From positions 126,001-190,000 of the forward strand of contig CAJNDS010002853.1 of the NCBI GenBank assembly GCA_905221605.1: DNA of 64,000 bases, written 5' to 3'. Positions 30,066 to 39,837 of the stretch are shown piece after piece. Within the stretch, counting starts at the first letter, position 1, and the number at the start of each line of letters is the position of its first letter. The notes below the pieces were generated by a model, which did no database searches, was not told where the DNA came from, and was given only the letters and a program-made list of their open reading frames with translations. The DNA comes from Symbiodinium natans (taxonomy: Eukaryota; Sar; Dinophyceae; Suessiales; Symbiodiniaceae). Both the position numbers and the translations under genes were made by a program.

Positions 30066-31026
30066 CACAAGCGCAACATTCTGTTGACTCACAAGAGCTC
30101 GTCCGCCGGCCAAAGCAGGCTGGACTGCTTCGTTCCAATCAGAGCCATCAGGTAAACCCAAGCAGGCGGGGACCCCACCTGCCCCGCAGGAAGCGGGAGA
30201 GTCCCCCAGTCGAAACTTCGCACTCAAGGCCAAGCAACTATTTCCTTGGCCGGTGAGGGTTGAGGGTTCAATACCCAGAATCAGTTCGTCCAAGCCCAAA
30301 CCGACAGACGTCGGTGAGGAGATGCGAGGGCTCGCATCACGTTGGACGGCCAACAGGAGCGGTAGAACTTCCATTGTATACACTGCCTTGGTCCAGTCAG
30401 CATCGTCAGGCAACATCCAGGCAGGCGGTGAGCCTGCTTGTCCCGCCACAGGCCATGCGCAGGCAGTGACGGTCTTTTTGAAGGCCAGGTTGCTCCACAG
30501 GTGCTCACTGGCTCCTTGCAAGGATATTCTCTACGTAGAAGTGCCCAATACCTGGGAGAAGCAGCACCACCGCATTGGCCTCTCCAGAGTCGTTATTTGG
30601 CCGAGATACCACAAAGGGGAGGGTCGCATTGCCATGACTCACTGTGATCCAAGTGTCGTCTCGTCCCACGATAGCGATGGGGCAACAAGTGTGGGCGACA
30701 GCTGGGTCTCAAAGCCGAGGGGTTCTTGCAGTGCCATAGCACAAAAACGGCCACCTACCCGGTCAAAGAGGGGCAGAGGAGAGGAAGACTGGGCAGCCTT
30801 ACCAGAGAGCCATCCCTAGAGGGGGCAGAGGAAAGGACGATTGGCCGTCCACGAAAGAAAGCCCCCGTTCCCACAGGCACACCGCGGGGCCGACCCAGAA
30901 GGGTGTTCACAGCTGCAAGCTGTGAGCACACAGAAGACAAGCACGGTCCAATCCGTGACATAGGCCACGAGAGGGTTGCCAAACCAAGAATATCCCGAGG
31001 TAGTCTTGCGGCATGTATCGGCGAGG

Positions 31027-31044
31027 AGATGTGAGGGCTCACAT
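31027..31044. other. Perfect hairpin downstream of the unknown ORF
   Basis: GATGTGAG-GG-CTCACATC, 8-bp stem with a 2-nt loop. A related copy at about 30320-30337 reads GATGCGAG-GG-CTCGCATC, a paired (compensatory) change. Weaker copies occur at about 29802 and 38411. Confidence 0.6.
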
Positions 31045-31126
31045 CACGCTAGGCAGCATGCTATGGAGGGACTCAAAGGCGCGTTCGCGTGGCGTGAGTA
31101 GGAGCCCTCAGATGACAATTTGCTGT

Positions 31127-31909
31127 CTATTGCCAGGGGCCATCCCAGTCCGGGCGCCGGGAGCGATGGCCATCTGAGGTGGTATGGGAACGCGTACGGC
31201 TGGGCATGGCCTGCATTGGAGGCAGCTCTTGCTCATCAACCCCCCACTCAGGGATGCCGTCCGGAATGGGGATACCTTTGTATCTTGTCATTGAGGTCTG
31301 TGCCGCGAGCCACATCACCCGGACAGCTTCCTGGATTTGCCAGTACTGCACAACACCTTCGTCCTTATACTGAAAGGGGAAGGATGTAACTGCCGCACGT
31401 AGGGCCGAAGGATCCGGGTCCTTGGAGGTGCCATGGCAGTACATCTTAAACCAGAAGCTGTTGCGTCGCTGCTTGGTTGGATGCTTAGCTCGCATGAGCC
31501 CCTTAATGGCAGCCCAGTGAGCAGTGGCTGCATCATACCACTCATTTCGGGGACGTTTTGGCCCATGCTTGGTGGGTGTGGTGCTGATCCCTTTCCAATG
31601 CGCTTCGAAGATGACTGGCAGTCGGAAAGGGGCTGAGACATCCACTTCTCGCAAAGCTGCAAGGTCAGTGGTTCGCAGCTCCGAGAAGCGCCAATCATTC
31701 ACCTGTGCCTCGGGTTCGTCCTCCGCCTCCGACATGTCATCCATCGGGAGGGAGAGCCTTCGTTGGTTTCGGAAGAGATGCTGACGACCGCCGGCGAGGC
31801 TGCCGCAGTGTTCACTTCCACCGGCGCAGCCATAGGCGAGGAAAGCAAGCACTCTAGGGGCAACACTCGCCGCAGAAAAACAGCCATTCTGTGAGAGGTG
31901 TCTGGCCAT
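31127..31909 (-). CDS. Unknown element protein, C-terminal part
   Basis: 260 codons overlapping the next ORF (31699-33396) in another frame. The switch probably falls near 31.76 kb, where PMDDMSEAEDEPEAQ continues the sense of the upstream frame. Only the part from about 31760 down to 31127 is then native. Features: an acidic start, then a compact domain with FWFKMYCHG and VVQYWQIQEAVRVMW. No family recognised. It ends about 80 nt before the GATGTGAG hairpin. Confidence 0.5.
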   Translation of the reverse strand: MARHLSQNGCFSAASVAPRVLAFLAYGCAGGSEHCGSLAGGRQHLFRNQRRLSLPMDDMSEAEDEPEAQVNDWRFSELRTTDLAALREVDVSAPFRLPVIFEAHWKGISTTPTKHGPKRPRNEWYDAATAHWAAIKGLMRAKHPTKQRRNSFWFKMYCHGTSKDPDPSALRAAVTSFPFQYKDEGVVQYWQIQEAVRVMWLAAQTSMTRYKGIPIPDGIPEWGVDEQELPPMQAMPSRTRSHTTSDGHRSRRPDWDGPWQ

Positions 31910-33396
31910 TCCAAGTTATAAACTGACCAAAAGTGTTCAATGTTTTGGTTGGCCACCGAGGCCGCAAGGGCAAGCCGGATGGCGTCAAGGAAATGGGCAG
32001 GGGGGTGATCCGGCCTAAATTCTTGATAGTGCCTTTGCCCAAGTGTCTCTGTGCCCTGCAGCGTGATGCCTAGGAACGTATTCAGGTTGGGCTGGGCAAG
32101 CCTGGCCTTTTCCACGTCCGTGTGCTGAGCAGCTGCGGCCCATGCCTGCAGGGCTTCTTGGGAGGCTTGGCCAGTGACTTGTGGCAGTCCACTGTGCGCG
32201 TCCATCACATATTTGGTAGTAGGGCACTTGGGACACCGATAAGCGCGGCCAGCTAAGAAGGCCACCATGGCTGCGGGCGGCACATTGATCTGCAGGTCAG
32301 TAATTTTATTGTCAGATTCAGGAAAACCGAGAACAATGGGCAGCCCGGCCGTTCGCTCCAGGGGACCTTTTTGGTGGGATTCGAATGCGAGCAGAAGTGC
32401 ACCCAGCCAATAATCTGGGTCAGCGTAGCTGAGCATTGCAGGAAAACTGGCATTGATGACACTCGGCAAGTCCGACACCGTAGAGAAAAGATCCGCGATG
32501 TACTGCGCAGTGGTAAGAAAGCCATACCCCACTAGGGACTCCGAAAGCCTTGCTTTGTCCAGCTGCGGAGCCGGGCATTCCAACATTTCAGCAAGGTCGA
32601 AATGCTGCAATGCGCCCGACAGTCTAAGACACTGCGTGATGATAGGGTCATATACCTTCAAATACGCCGCCGGAAACGTTTCAGGCAGATGCAGTAGCGT
32701 GTCCGCAATTCCGATCAGCATCTCCGCGTTTTGCAGCTGGTTCGGTATGCCATTCAAAAACATCTCATAGGCCTTATATGCCCGAAGCTGCTGGCAGTGT
32801 GTTGTGAGGTGTTGCGAGTCACGCAGGCTCATGTAGGGCCGAGGTTTGACATTCTTACCAAAGTGATGGCCCGCTGCAAGTGCTCGCCACATGAGATCAC
32901 AGACAGAGCCTGTGTTGCTTTGCATGATGGGTGCACAGGCTGGGGCGCTGGGGTCGCGGGTGCCGCTGGGCTCGCTAGGCCCTCGAGGCTTGGCTTTTGG
33001 TGGTTCCAGATGCTGAGAGCCATCTTCGTCCAAAACGAGAGGCCGACTTTCCTTGCGAGCTTGGACAGCGGGCACAGGCCTGGCGGGGATGGGCGTCGGG
33101 CCATGGGGAGGCATAGGGAGATACGATTTTGGTTCCGTCAAGCCAAGTGAGTCCGTGGGAGACTTAGCGCAAGGGGGCTGTGATGCCTCAACCGTCCCAC
33201 TCCCCTCCGGAAGTGTTGCGTGCATGGGCCGTGTCCGGGGGCTGGGTGGACGTCGTACGCCAGGCGGTGGGTCCCTAATGTTGCCTCCACTACGGGGTGG
33301 ACACGAGGCGGCGCTACTCCCTCCGATCCTGTGGGCAACTTCACTAGTGGGAGTCGTCGCCCAAGCATCCGGAGCACTAGGACACGCGGCCGGCAC
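31699..33396 (-). CDS. Unknown element protein, central part
   Basis: 565 codons; the frame is also open upstream of the GTG at 33396 and overlaps the end of the 33429-35745 ORF. A Pro-rich N-terminal 150 residues precede a helical globular domain. A CPKC pair (YRCPKCPTTKYVMDAHSG, about 32.2 kb) is the only possible metal site. A 60-residue stretch around LVGYGFLTTAQY (about 32.5 kb) recurs in a poly-A-tailed retrocopy at 60445-60720. No catalytic family recognised. Confidence 0.5.
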   Translation of the reverse strand: MPAACPSAPDAWATTPTSEVAHRIGGSSAASCPPRSGGNIRDPPPGVRRPPSPRTRPMHATLPEGSGTVEASQPPCAKSPTDSLGLTEPKSYLPMPPHGPTPIPARPVPAVQARKESRPLVLDEDGSQHLEPPKAKPRGPSEPSGTRDPSAPACAPIMQSNTGSVCDLMWRALAAGHHFGKNVKPRPYMSLRDSQHLTTHCQQLRAYKAYEMFLNGIPNQLQNAEMLIGIADTLLHLPETFPAAYLKVYDPIITQCLRLSGALQHFDLAEMLECPAPQLDKARLSESLVGYGFLTTAQYIADLFSTVSDLPSVINASFPAMLSYADPDYWLGALLLAFESHQKGPLERTAGLPIVLGFPESDNKITDLQINVPPAAMVAFLAGRAYRCPKCPTTKYVMDAHSGLPQVTGQASQEALQAWAAAAQHTDVEKARLAQPNLNTFLGITLQGTETLGQRHYQEFRPDHPPAHFLDAIRLALAASVANQNIEHFWSVYNLEWPDTSHRMAVFLRRVLPLECLLSSPMAAPVEVNTAAASPAVVSISSETNEGSPSRWMTCRRRRTNPRHR

Positions 33397-33428
33397 AACC
33401 GCAGGATTTGTCGTTGCAAGCTCCTTCC

Positions 33429-35745
33429 TCAGTGGTCCTCTCTCCCGCGTTGGGGTGCCGTTCGTGAAACGTCCCGTTTAGCTGCCGGAGGTGGGCTGAC
33501 AGCTGCCGCAATGGAGCCCCCCGCGGTCCGAGGCTTGAGCCATGGTGTACCCCACCGCTCACCATGGCGCGCGTTGGCGACAGCCTCGCTTTGGGCTGGT
33601 GACTGCAGCGGCGTAAGCACCTCGACTGCAGTAGCAGCTACCACGTCGGGACTGCGACTACTCGCGGGCACAGGGCTGTTTCCCGGAGAGTCCACATCAA
33701 TCGCAGTTTCGGAGGCAGCCCTACCCGTACGAACAGGTAGGAGGTGAAGACCGCGGGGGGCTCTCATTATGCCGGCCTTGTGTTCGAAAGCCGGGTCAGC
33801 ACGTTGAGCAGATCCCCGTTTGGGCGGCGTCCTAGTGTTGGTATCCCCTAGCAAGCAGGTGAGGTACTGGGCGACCCCATCTCCTTCCCTTACCGGCTGG
33901 AAGGGGACGCAATACACAGCATTGGGCAAGGGCTCCAGGACGAAGCCGCGCTTTTGCAGACTAGCAATGGTGCCCGAGTAGGAGTTGGAAGTGAAAGAGG
34001 GGCTCCCCCATCCTTCTTGCTTAAGTGTGCGGTAAAGAACTTCCCGCTTATCTCCCCAGGTGGCCTTCAAGGCCCACGTTTGATGCAGGGGTGGGGCTTC
34101 AAAGAGGTCCAGCCCTACTTTGCGTTCCGCAGGCAGCACGATGCTGGCTACTGTCCGTTCTCGGAAGGCTTGCTTGTGTAATGCCTTTGCAACGCCAGGG
34201 CCATCCATGCTCCACAAGCTGGCTTGTGTGCGCACATATTCCGCGCATTCAATCAGGCCTCCGGTTGCGCAGGCCGCCATTTGGAAGCATGCACCTATAC
34301 CATCAGAGTAGTGCGGTGCCACGAAAACCAAAGCCCCAAGTCCTCTCGTGAAGGAGGAGGTGGCTCGGGCAAACCCTGCCTCGCTACTAAACAGGAATCC
34401 AGAAGCCCGACAAGTCACAAAGACACCTATCCCAAATGTGGGGCCAGTGGAGCAAGCCGTGGTGATAGCGCCGAAGAAGCGTTTAAGGGACCCTATGTGA
34501 TTCATGAGGAAGGTCCGAAACGTCACAAGGCTCCAAGTGGTGGGCGCGCCAGTCAGCGGGAAATCTTGCGCGGTTTGGCAGGCTTCAAGTAGGCTCATAT
34601 CGTCATCGCCCAGTGGGTCTGCGGGGAGACTCGACTGCAGCATAAACTTCATTTGAGTAACAATCCTGGCATACTGAGAGACCATCCCGATAGGGGAGTC
34701 AGGATAAACCTGGTGCCCAAAAGTGAGCACAATGTCCGCCAGGACCATGCTGAGGTCGTAGCTTCTGCCTAGTTTGGTTTGGGTCTCATCCTGATCTGGC
34801 ACCCGTACCCATCGGCACGTTTCCATCCACCTGCCTGCAAAGCTACGCAGTGGCCGCCCGAGCAGGTGCTGCATCGTGGGACCTGGTGGCATTAGTAGCC
34901 GAGGGACCCCGCCTGTCAGATCGAAGCGGCACGCCTCCGAGTACCGACATGCGTATAGAATGGCAGCAATCTCAGGTGGGAGGCGCATGGATGAGCAGAG
35001 CGAGAGGTTGATGGCCGGTCCGACAATGGCCTTCAGCCCGGCGGCCTGCATGACTGTCTCGGCTTGCTTCGGTTTGACGATGCTCATACAGAGAATCGAA
35101 TCCAGCATCGAGACGGCTGAGAACAACACTTCTGACGCTCCAGAGGAACGGTGGGGATTGCCCCAAGAGGGCATCTCGCCTTGCCCCTTTTTCCACGGGA
35201 CGGAACTTTGGGCCACTTGCTGCAAAAGGGCCGCAGGCAAGGTGGCTGGCGTGTGGAGGTCGGCAGGGACCGCATTGAGACCACAAGTCTTTTGCTCCAA
35301 CAACTCCGTGACGAAGTGGTAATTGGGCCGCGATCCTCCAGCGGGCTGTCTGTGGTCGCCAATCATGACATCGAGTGCATGCTTGATGTGCGCCAAGACG
35401 GTGTTGGAGCCCGGTGTACCCAATTGCTGGGCTTCATCTCGGAGGAGCAACTCAACGTCCTTTAGACGGTTAGTGAGCTGCGAGTAGGGAAAGCTAAGCC
35501 TTGCCACAATCGTACCATGCGTCGTGGCCACGAGTAGCCCCCGGTACAAATCGTGCACATCAAAGGGGAGCTTATGTGTGTCCTTCTCCTTGTTGCCCGG
35601 TATGCGAACGATGCGGCTGCGAACAAATTCATTGCTAGCATTCGTGAGCCTATCAACCGCCTCGACATAGGCCCGAACCGATTCATTACCATGAGCGGTG
35701 TACAGGGTGAGCCGGTTCGTCAGGCACGCAAGAAGTACTCCTAGG
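33429..35745 (-). CDS. Unknown element protein, main part
   Basis: At least 709 codons from 35558, and the same frame reads sensibly from about 35745 (NRLTLYTAHGNESVRAYVEA). Mixed alpha/beta, then a low-complexity C-terminal 120 residues rich in Pro, Ala, Ser and Arg. No motif recognised. With its neighbours it forms a minus-strand coding region of about 5.2 kb (36356 to 31127) that was probably one ORF of about 1,700 codons and now has four or more frame changes. Its 5' leader resembles that of the large LINE. Confidence 0.5.
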
Positions 35746-36135
35746 CGCCCCCGTTATGAATACAGAGGTACGGTTAGCGGCCAGGCCGTACGAGCACGCT
35801 CCCAGCAGCGCTGCCAGGTGTCCATCCGCCCCCCAAAAGGTATCACAGAGGCACGTAAGGAAGGCGGGACCAACCGCGAGCGCATGCCACAGCGCAGGAG
35901 TCCGGGCGTCCTCCTGGCCGGGCAGCGGAGAGTCAGGCAGTGTGGCTAACACGCCACTCAGCAGCGTCGGCGTCCATTCTTTGCGATATGTTTGTTCCTC
36001 CGCAAGCCAAAGGTTAAGGAAGTTTTGCAAGTGTTGGAAGCCCCCGGACCCGCAGTAGGCGATGCCTGCGCAGCTTGCGTTGCGTGCTTGCCTCTGAAGA
36101 CTTGGCAGACCTCCGGGTGGATGAGCTGTGCCCAT
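35686..36135 (-). CDS. Unknown element protein, second segment
   Basis: Frame linking 35958-36356 with 33429-35745. The native stretch is probably from about 36050 (FQHLQNFLNLWLAEEQTYRK) to about 35745. It is helical, and no motif was recognised. Confidence 0.4.
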   Translation of the reverse strand: MGTAHPPGGLPSLQRQARNASCAGIAYCGSGGFQHLQNFLNLWLAEEQTYRKEWTPTLLSGVLATLPDSPLPGQEDARTPALWHALAVGPAFLTCLCDTFWGADGHLAALLGACSYGLAANRTSVFITGAPRSTSCVPDEPAHPVHRSW

Positions 36136-36356
36136 GCGTCGTGCCAGTTCCCTCTCACCACCCGATAACGAGGACTAGCACGATCCGTGAGAAAGCCCGG
36201 CAACCAATGTGGCTGCCGGATGGCATCAAGAGGCGAGTCTTCTAGCGGAACGCCCAAAGTAACATGTTGCCGTTCCCTAGGCATGTGTAACAGGGCATCC
36301 CAAAGCGGGGTAGAGGCACCTCCGGGCAGAACTTCAAGCTGGCTAACTCTCGGCAA
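35958..36356 (-). CDS. Unknown element protein, N-terminal segment
   Basis: ATG 36356 opens 132 codons; after about 36050 the frame is probably wrong. It starts 40-160 nt downstream (in transcript sense) of a leader with LINE-type hairpins (36397-36431), which supports this ATG as the protein start. Confidence 0.45.
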   Translation of the reverse strand: MPRVSQLEVLPGGASTPLWDALLHMPRERQHVTLGVPLEDSPLDAIRQPHWLPGFLTDRASPRYRVVRGNWHDAWAQLIHPEVCQVFRGKHATQAAQASPTAGPGASNTCKTSLTFGLRRNKHIAKNGRRRC

Positions 36357-36389
36357 TGAGGGTCGTTGCGCGAATTGGTTGTGCTGTTC

Positions 36390-36540
36390 ATCAGTGAGAA
36401 CGGGCGTTTAACATCAAGGAACGGGTGTTCCCAGCAGTTAAGGAATTAAATGCGATTGAAGTGACAGGACAGCTGAGAGCTCAGTTGACGTCACTTTTGA
36501 AGGTTGGGAGCGGGCGTACAGTTGCAGTTCTGCCTCATTG
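36390..36540 (-). repeat. LINE-type 5' leader, copy C
   Basis: GAACGGGCGTTT, GGAAC-GGGT-GTTCC (36418-36431), then a GACAGGACAGCTGAGAGCTC segment matching the order of elements at 24420-24490. It indicates that the unknown 31-36 kb element and the large LINE share a leader. Confidence 0.55.
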
Positions 36541-36669
36541 CAGCATTACAAAGACGAGCTTGCAGCTGCTTTGGACAAGCCCCCGCGCACGCTGCCCGAA
36601 AATTGCAAGGCCGCAGCCCCCGAGATCCGGTTGCACGGGCTCAAATTCGGGCCAAAAAACGGGGCCGTC

Positions 36670-36798
36670 TCGCGGTCCCAAAAATGGGACCGCGAAATGG
36701 ACCCAGCTTCCTTATAATAATTTGGAACTAAATTGGGGGGGTTGTGAAACGGTGACCCCAAAATTGGGGCCGTTTGGCGGCCCCACTTTTGGGGCCGC
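36670..36798. other. Cluster of three strong GC-rich hairpins
   Basis: Stem 1: TCGCGGTCCCA/TGGGACCGCGA, loop AAAA (36670-36695). Stem 2: CCCCAA/TTGGGG (36756-36769). Stem 3: GCGGCCCCA/TGGGGCCGC, loop CTTT (36777-36798). No gene is supported in 36541-38115; the region also has many AGGCCT palindromes at 37010-37130. Confidence 0.6.
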
Positions 36799-38115
36799 GA
36801 ATTCTTCTAATTTTTGCAATCTCGCGCTTTCCACTCGGGGCCCACAGACAAGCACTCAACGCGGAAAACTGAGAACCACGACCTCCGCAGGCAGCTTTCT
36901 GGTGGAAGTGATCAACCTGAGAGAAACGTGCACAGGGGAGGCCCACGCACACGAAGCCAGAATTGCTCAGATTTTTGGACCCACATTTGGAGTCGCGCAA
37001 ACCGATATTGCAAGGCCTTTGAGGCCTCACTTGCGGAGGTTCGGGGCCTTCCGAGGCCCCCCGAGGCCTCACTCATGGGGTTTCGAGGCCTTCCGAGGCC
37101 TCACGAGGCCTCAACAAAATCCCAAAACCCCTTTAGCTTGCAAGATTACGAGGCCTCGGGGACCGGGCTTATAATACTATTAAACGGGTCCCCGCAAGGC
37201 CTCGAGCCCGGACAAACCCTGGCTGCTTCTTCCATGTAAAAGACAAAAGAATTTTAAGCCGCGGCTGGCTCCAAGTCCTCTTCATTCTCTATTCAAAACG
37301 TCACGACAGACTTCGAAGGGCCTCGACGGATTAAGATGATCCTGCAAGCTATGTCGCGCTGCCGCAAGTTTTTATTTCAGACTTCTCGACGGGCCTCAAA
37401 AGAAGCCTCGATGATCCTGAGCTTTCCAAAAATTTCGACGGGCATGAGAAAGTCCTGAAAAGCCCTCTGCGTGACATTGCAAGCTGATGTTGATCTCCAT
37501 CGGGCAAGCAAACTATATCGCGCCCTGCTCAACTGGAGGAGGCCTCGGACCGGCCTCGAGAAGCTTCGAAACCTTCAGCAAAGTCTGAGGCTCAAAGATG
37601 ATGTTGCGTGCAAGCCAAGTGAACGCTCCCAACCATTTAAACCTCAACACGCCCTTCAATGGAGAAGACAAACTGACGTTCACAAGGCTTCTGCCGGAGG
37701 CGTCGGCCTTCCCTATATCTTCTTCTTCATTGGGCGCATGGCAACTTAAGTTCCTTGCCGGTGCAACACGCGCAAATATCTTCGCTGTTCAAAACCCAAG
37801 CCGCCAAGAGTTTCAGTCTGCAATGTCTGGCAAGCGACGCTGCACAACCACAGAAAACGTTGAAGCCGCGTTGGTCAACTTCCCAGAGATTGAAGCGTGA
37901 CTCCTATCCACAGAAACAACCAGCAAGACCTGCAGCTCAGCTGGGCCTGCCAGGGCGAAGCCCAAAGTTAAGGGGCTGTCGGGCGACCCCACTTTCAGGC
38001 CCGCAAAACACAAGCAATTCTGGCTTCGCCGGGATGGGCCTCCACAGTACCCAACAGTCAGTGTGCACCGTGCAAAGACTAAAGGGCAAACCAAGCTTGC
38101 GGTGTTGAAATCGCT

Positions 38116-38340
38116 GAAATCCAAAGCCAAGCTCTGGATTCTTCTTGCAAGCGGGCGCTCACAAGGAACTGCGAAATGCTAAGGGGCCCCAGCTACAAAG
38201 CAAACACAGCACCAAGCTCACCTACGCCTCCAGGCTCTCCCAGAGGGGCAGCTACCTGCGAGTAGGGTTCCAAGCAAAGCAGGACCTTTAGCAACGGACT
38301 TCCACCTCCTACGGCACCCCTGGTGGCTTAACTACCTCGG
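38116..38340 (-). repeat. Dispersed leader repeat, copy 2
   Basis: Same order and orientation as 24556-24781. It is followed at 38388-38430 by a weaker copy of the CTCACATC hairpin block. Confidence 0.7.
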
Positions 38341-39004
38341 CCACACAGCTTTTGCGTTGGCGTCTGCACAGGTCCCTCCAAACCCTAACCCACGAGGTAC
38401 GTCGGCAAGGAGATGGGAGGCTCACATCACGTTTGCGTGCCAAAGCGCAAGGATCTCCATGGTAAAATGGCTTTGATCCAATTAGAGCCATCAGGTTACA
38501 GCGCGTAAATCCGTGTTGTCTTGTCCAAATGTGCAGCGGGGCAACCAGGGTTGGCGGTTGTTGGGTCTCAAGGCCGAAGGGTTTACGTAAGGCCACAGAA
38601 ATGGAGCAACCGACCTGGCTGACGGGGCAGATGCTTGCAGACTGTGGGCACTTCTATGTGGAGAATACACACCCACTGCCATGGCAGGGAGCCATTAAGC
38701 ACCTAGCTAACCTGGCCTTTAAGAGGGTCATCCTTGTCTGTGCTTGGCCTGCGGCGGCACAGCTGTTTTTGCCGCTTGCTCGGTGGGCTGCTTACGACAC
38801 AACACGAACAATCAAGGCAAGACCAGCCCAGAGTACTCCATGGAGGTTAGCGCGCGCGCCCACCCAGAAGGGTGTCCCCGTTCCGACAAGTTGCATCAAG
38901 CAGCCAGAGGAAGGTTAACGCAGTAGCGACCAATTCCACTGGGGGAAACACCAGTCCGTGCACATAGCGGGCAGTGGACCTTAGGGTTTGCTCCGCCACA
39001 ACGC

Positions 39005-39045
39005 TCCGTAGCCCTTTGGCTCAAGCTCAAGCCCTTTGGCTTAAG
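39005..39045 (+). other. Tandem spliced-leader relics
   Basis: 39005-39025 matches the spliced leader with one base missing and one changed. 39029-39045 is a second, 5'-truncated copy (AAGCCCTTTGGCTTAAG). Repeated relics are what repeated cycles of trans-splicing and reverse transcription would leave. Confidence 0.55.
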
Positions 39046-39227
39046 GCCGCGTCTGCTCTTGTGTGCGATGTCTTGACTGGGGGCCTTCGGTCGCCACTTT
39101 AAACTCTGTGCTTTTAAGGGTTTGGCAACGTGCTGATGACGCTCACGGTGGAATTGGAAGCTGTTGCTACCTCTGGCCGTCTTAAGACTTTGCTTGTGCG
39201 GACATCTATCCAGGTGGGCGCAGCTGC

Positions 39228-39830
39228 CAGGGTGAGCGGAGGATCTTTTGCTCGGGGCTGCTCCACTGGCTGACCACCATGGAGTGCCCTGGGCGGGTCT
39301 TGCCTTGATAGTTCTTGCTGTTAAGTCCCACTGACCACCATGGGGCATACGCATGTCTTTCCTCTCCTTGGGAGTCTGACCTGTAACATCTCTTTTGCCA
39401 CTGCGGGTCTATTATCTGTTCTTGACGACGGGTACGGGATCCTGACCATCGAGTGATGACCTCGGTTCGATTTGAATAAGGTTGCACCAGTAGCTAGATG
39501 ATGGTGGTTTGGAGAATCTGGCAGTGTCGCAATTTGCGATTCCCCGCATGCTCTGTGCTATGATTGCACCGGGACTTCAACGACGACTTCGAGTACTGAG
39601 TGCGTGGGGTTACCTAGTAGTTCAGCGCCTTTGCTTGCTTTGTTTCTTCTGTTTCTTTGGTTCTTGGGTGGTTGCGTGGTGTGTTTGGTGGTTTGAGCGC
39701 GCTGACTTTGTTTCACCTGTTATGTCGAGCCCAACAAGACCGGCCTACTGCGCTACTGATGTAGTAAAGAGGCGTCAGTCCAAAAAAACTGCGCTACTGA
39801 TGTAGTAAAGAGGCGTCAATCCAAAAAAAA
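39228..39830 (+). mobile_element. LINE 3'-end fragment with a duplicated poly-A tail, copy D
   Basis: Reverse-complement relative of 28985-29560. It ends with the conserved tail and an A-run (39782-39788), after which the last ~42 bp of tail plus A-run are repeated (39789-39830). No ORF is left. Confidence 0.65.
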
Positions 39831-39837
39831 GAATTAT

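Noticed and set aside
30264-30276. tRNA-like B box (GGGTTCAATACCC)
   Set aside because: No A box at the right distance and no cloverleaf; a chance match or an old SINE fragment.
36425-37239. Plus-strand frames of 140-250 codons
   Set aside because: They run through hairpins and AGGCCT repeats; no protein-like composition and no homologue within the window.
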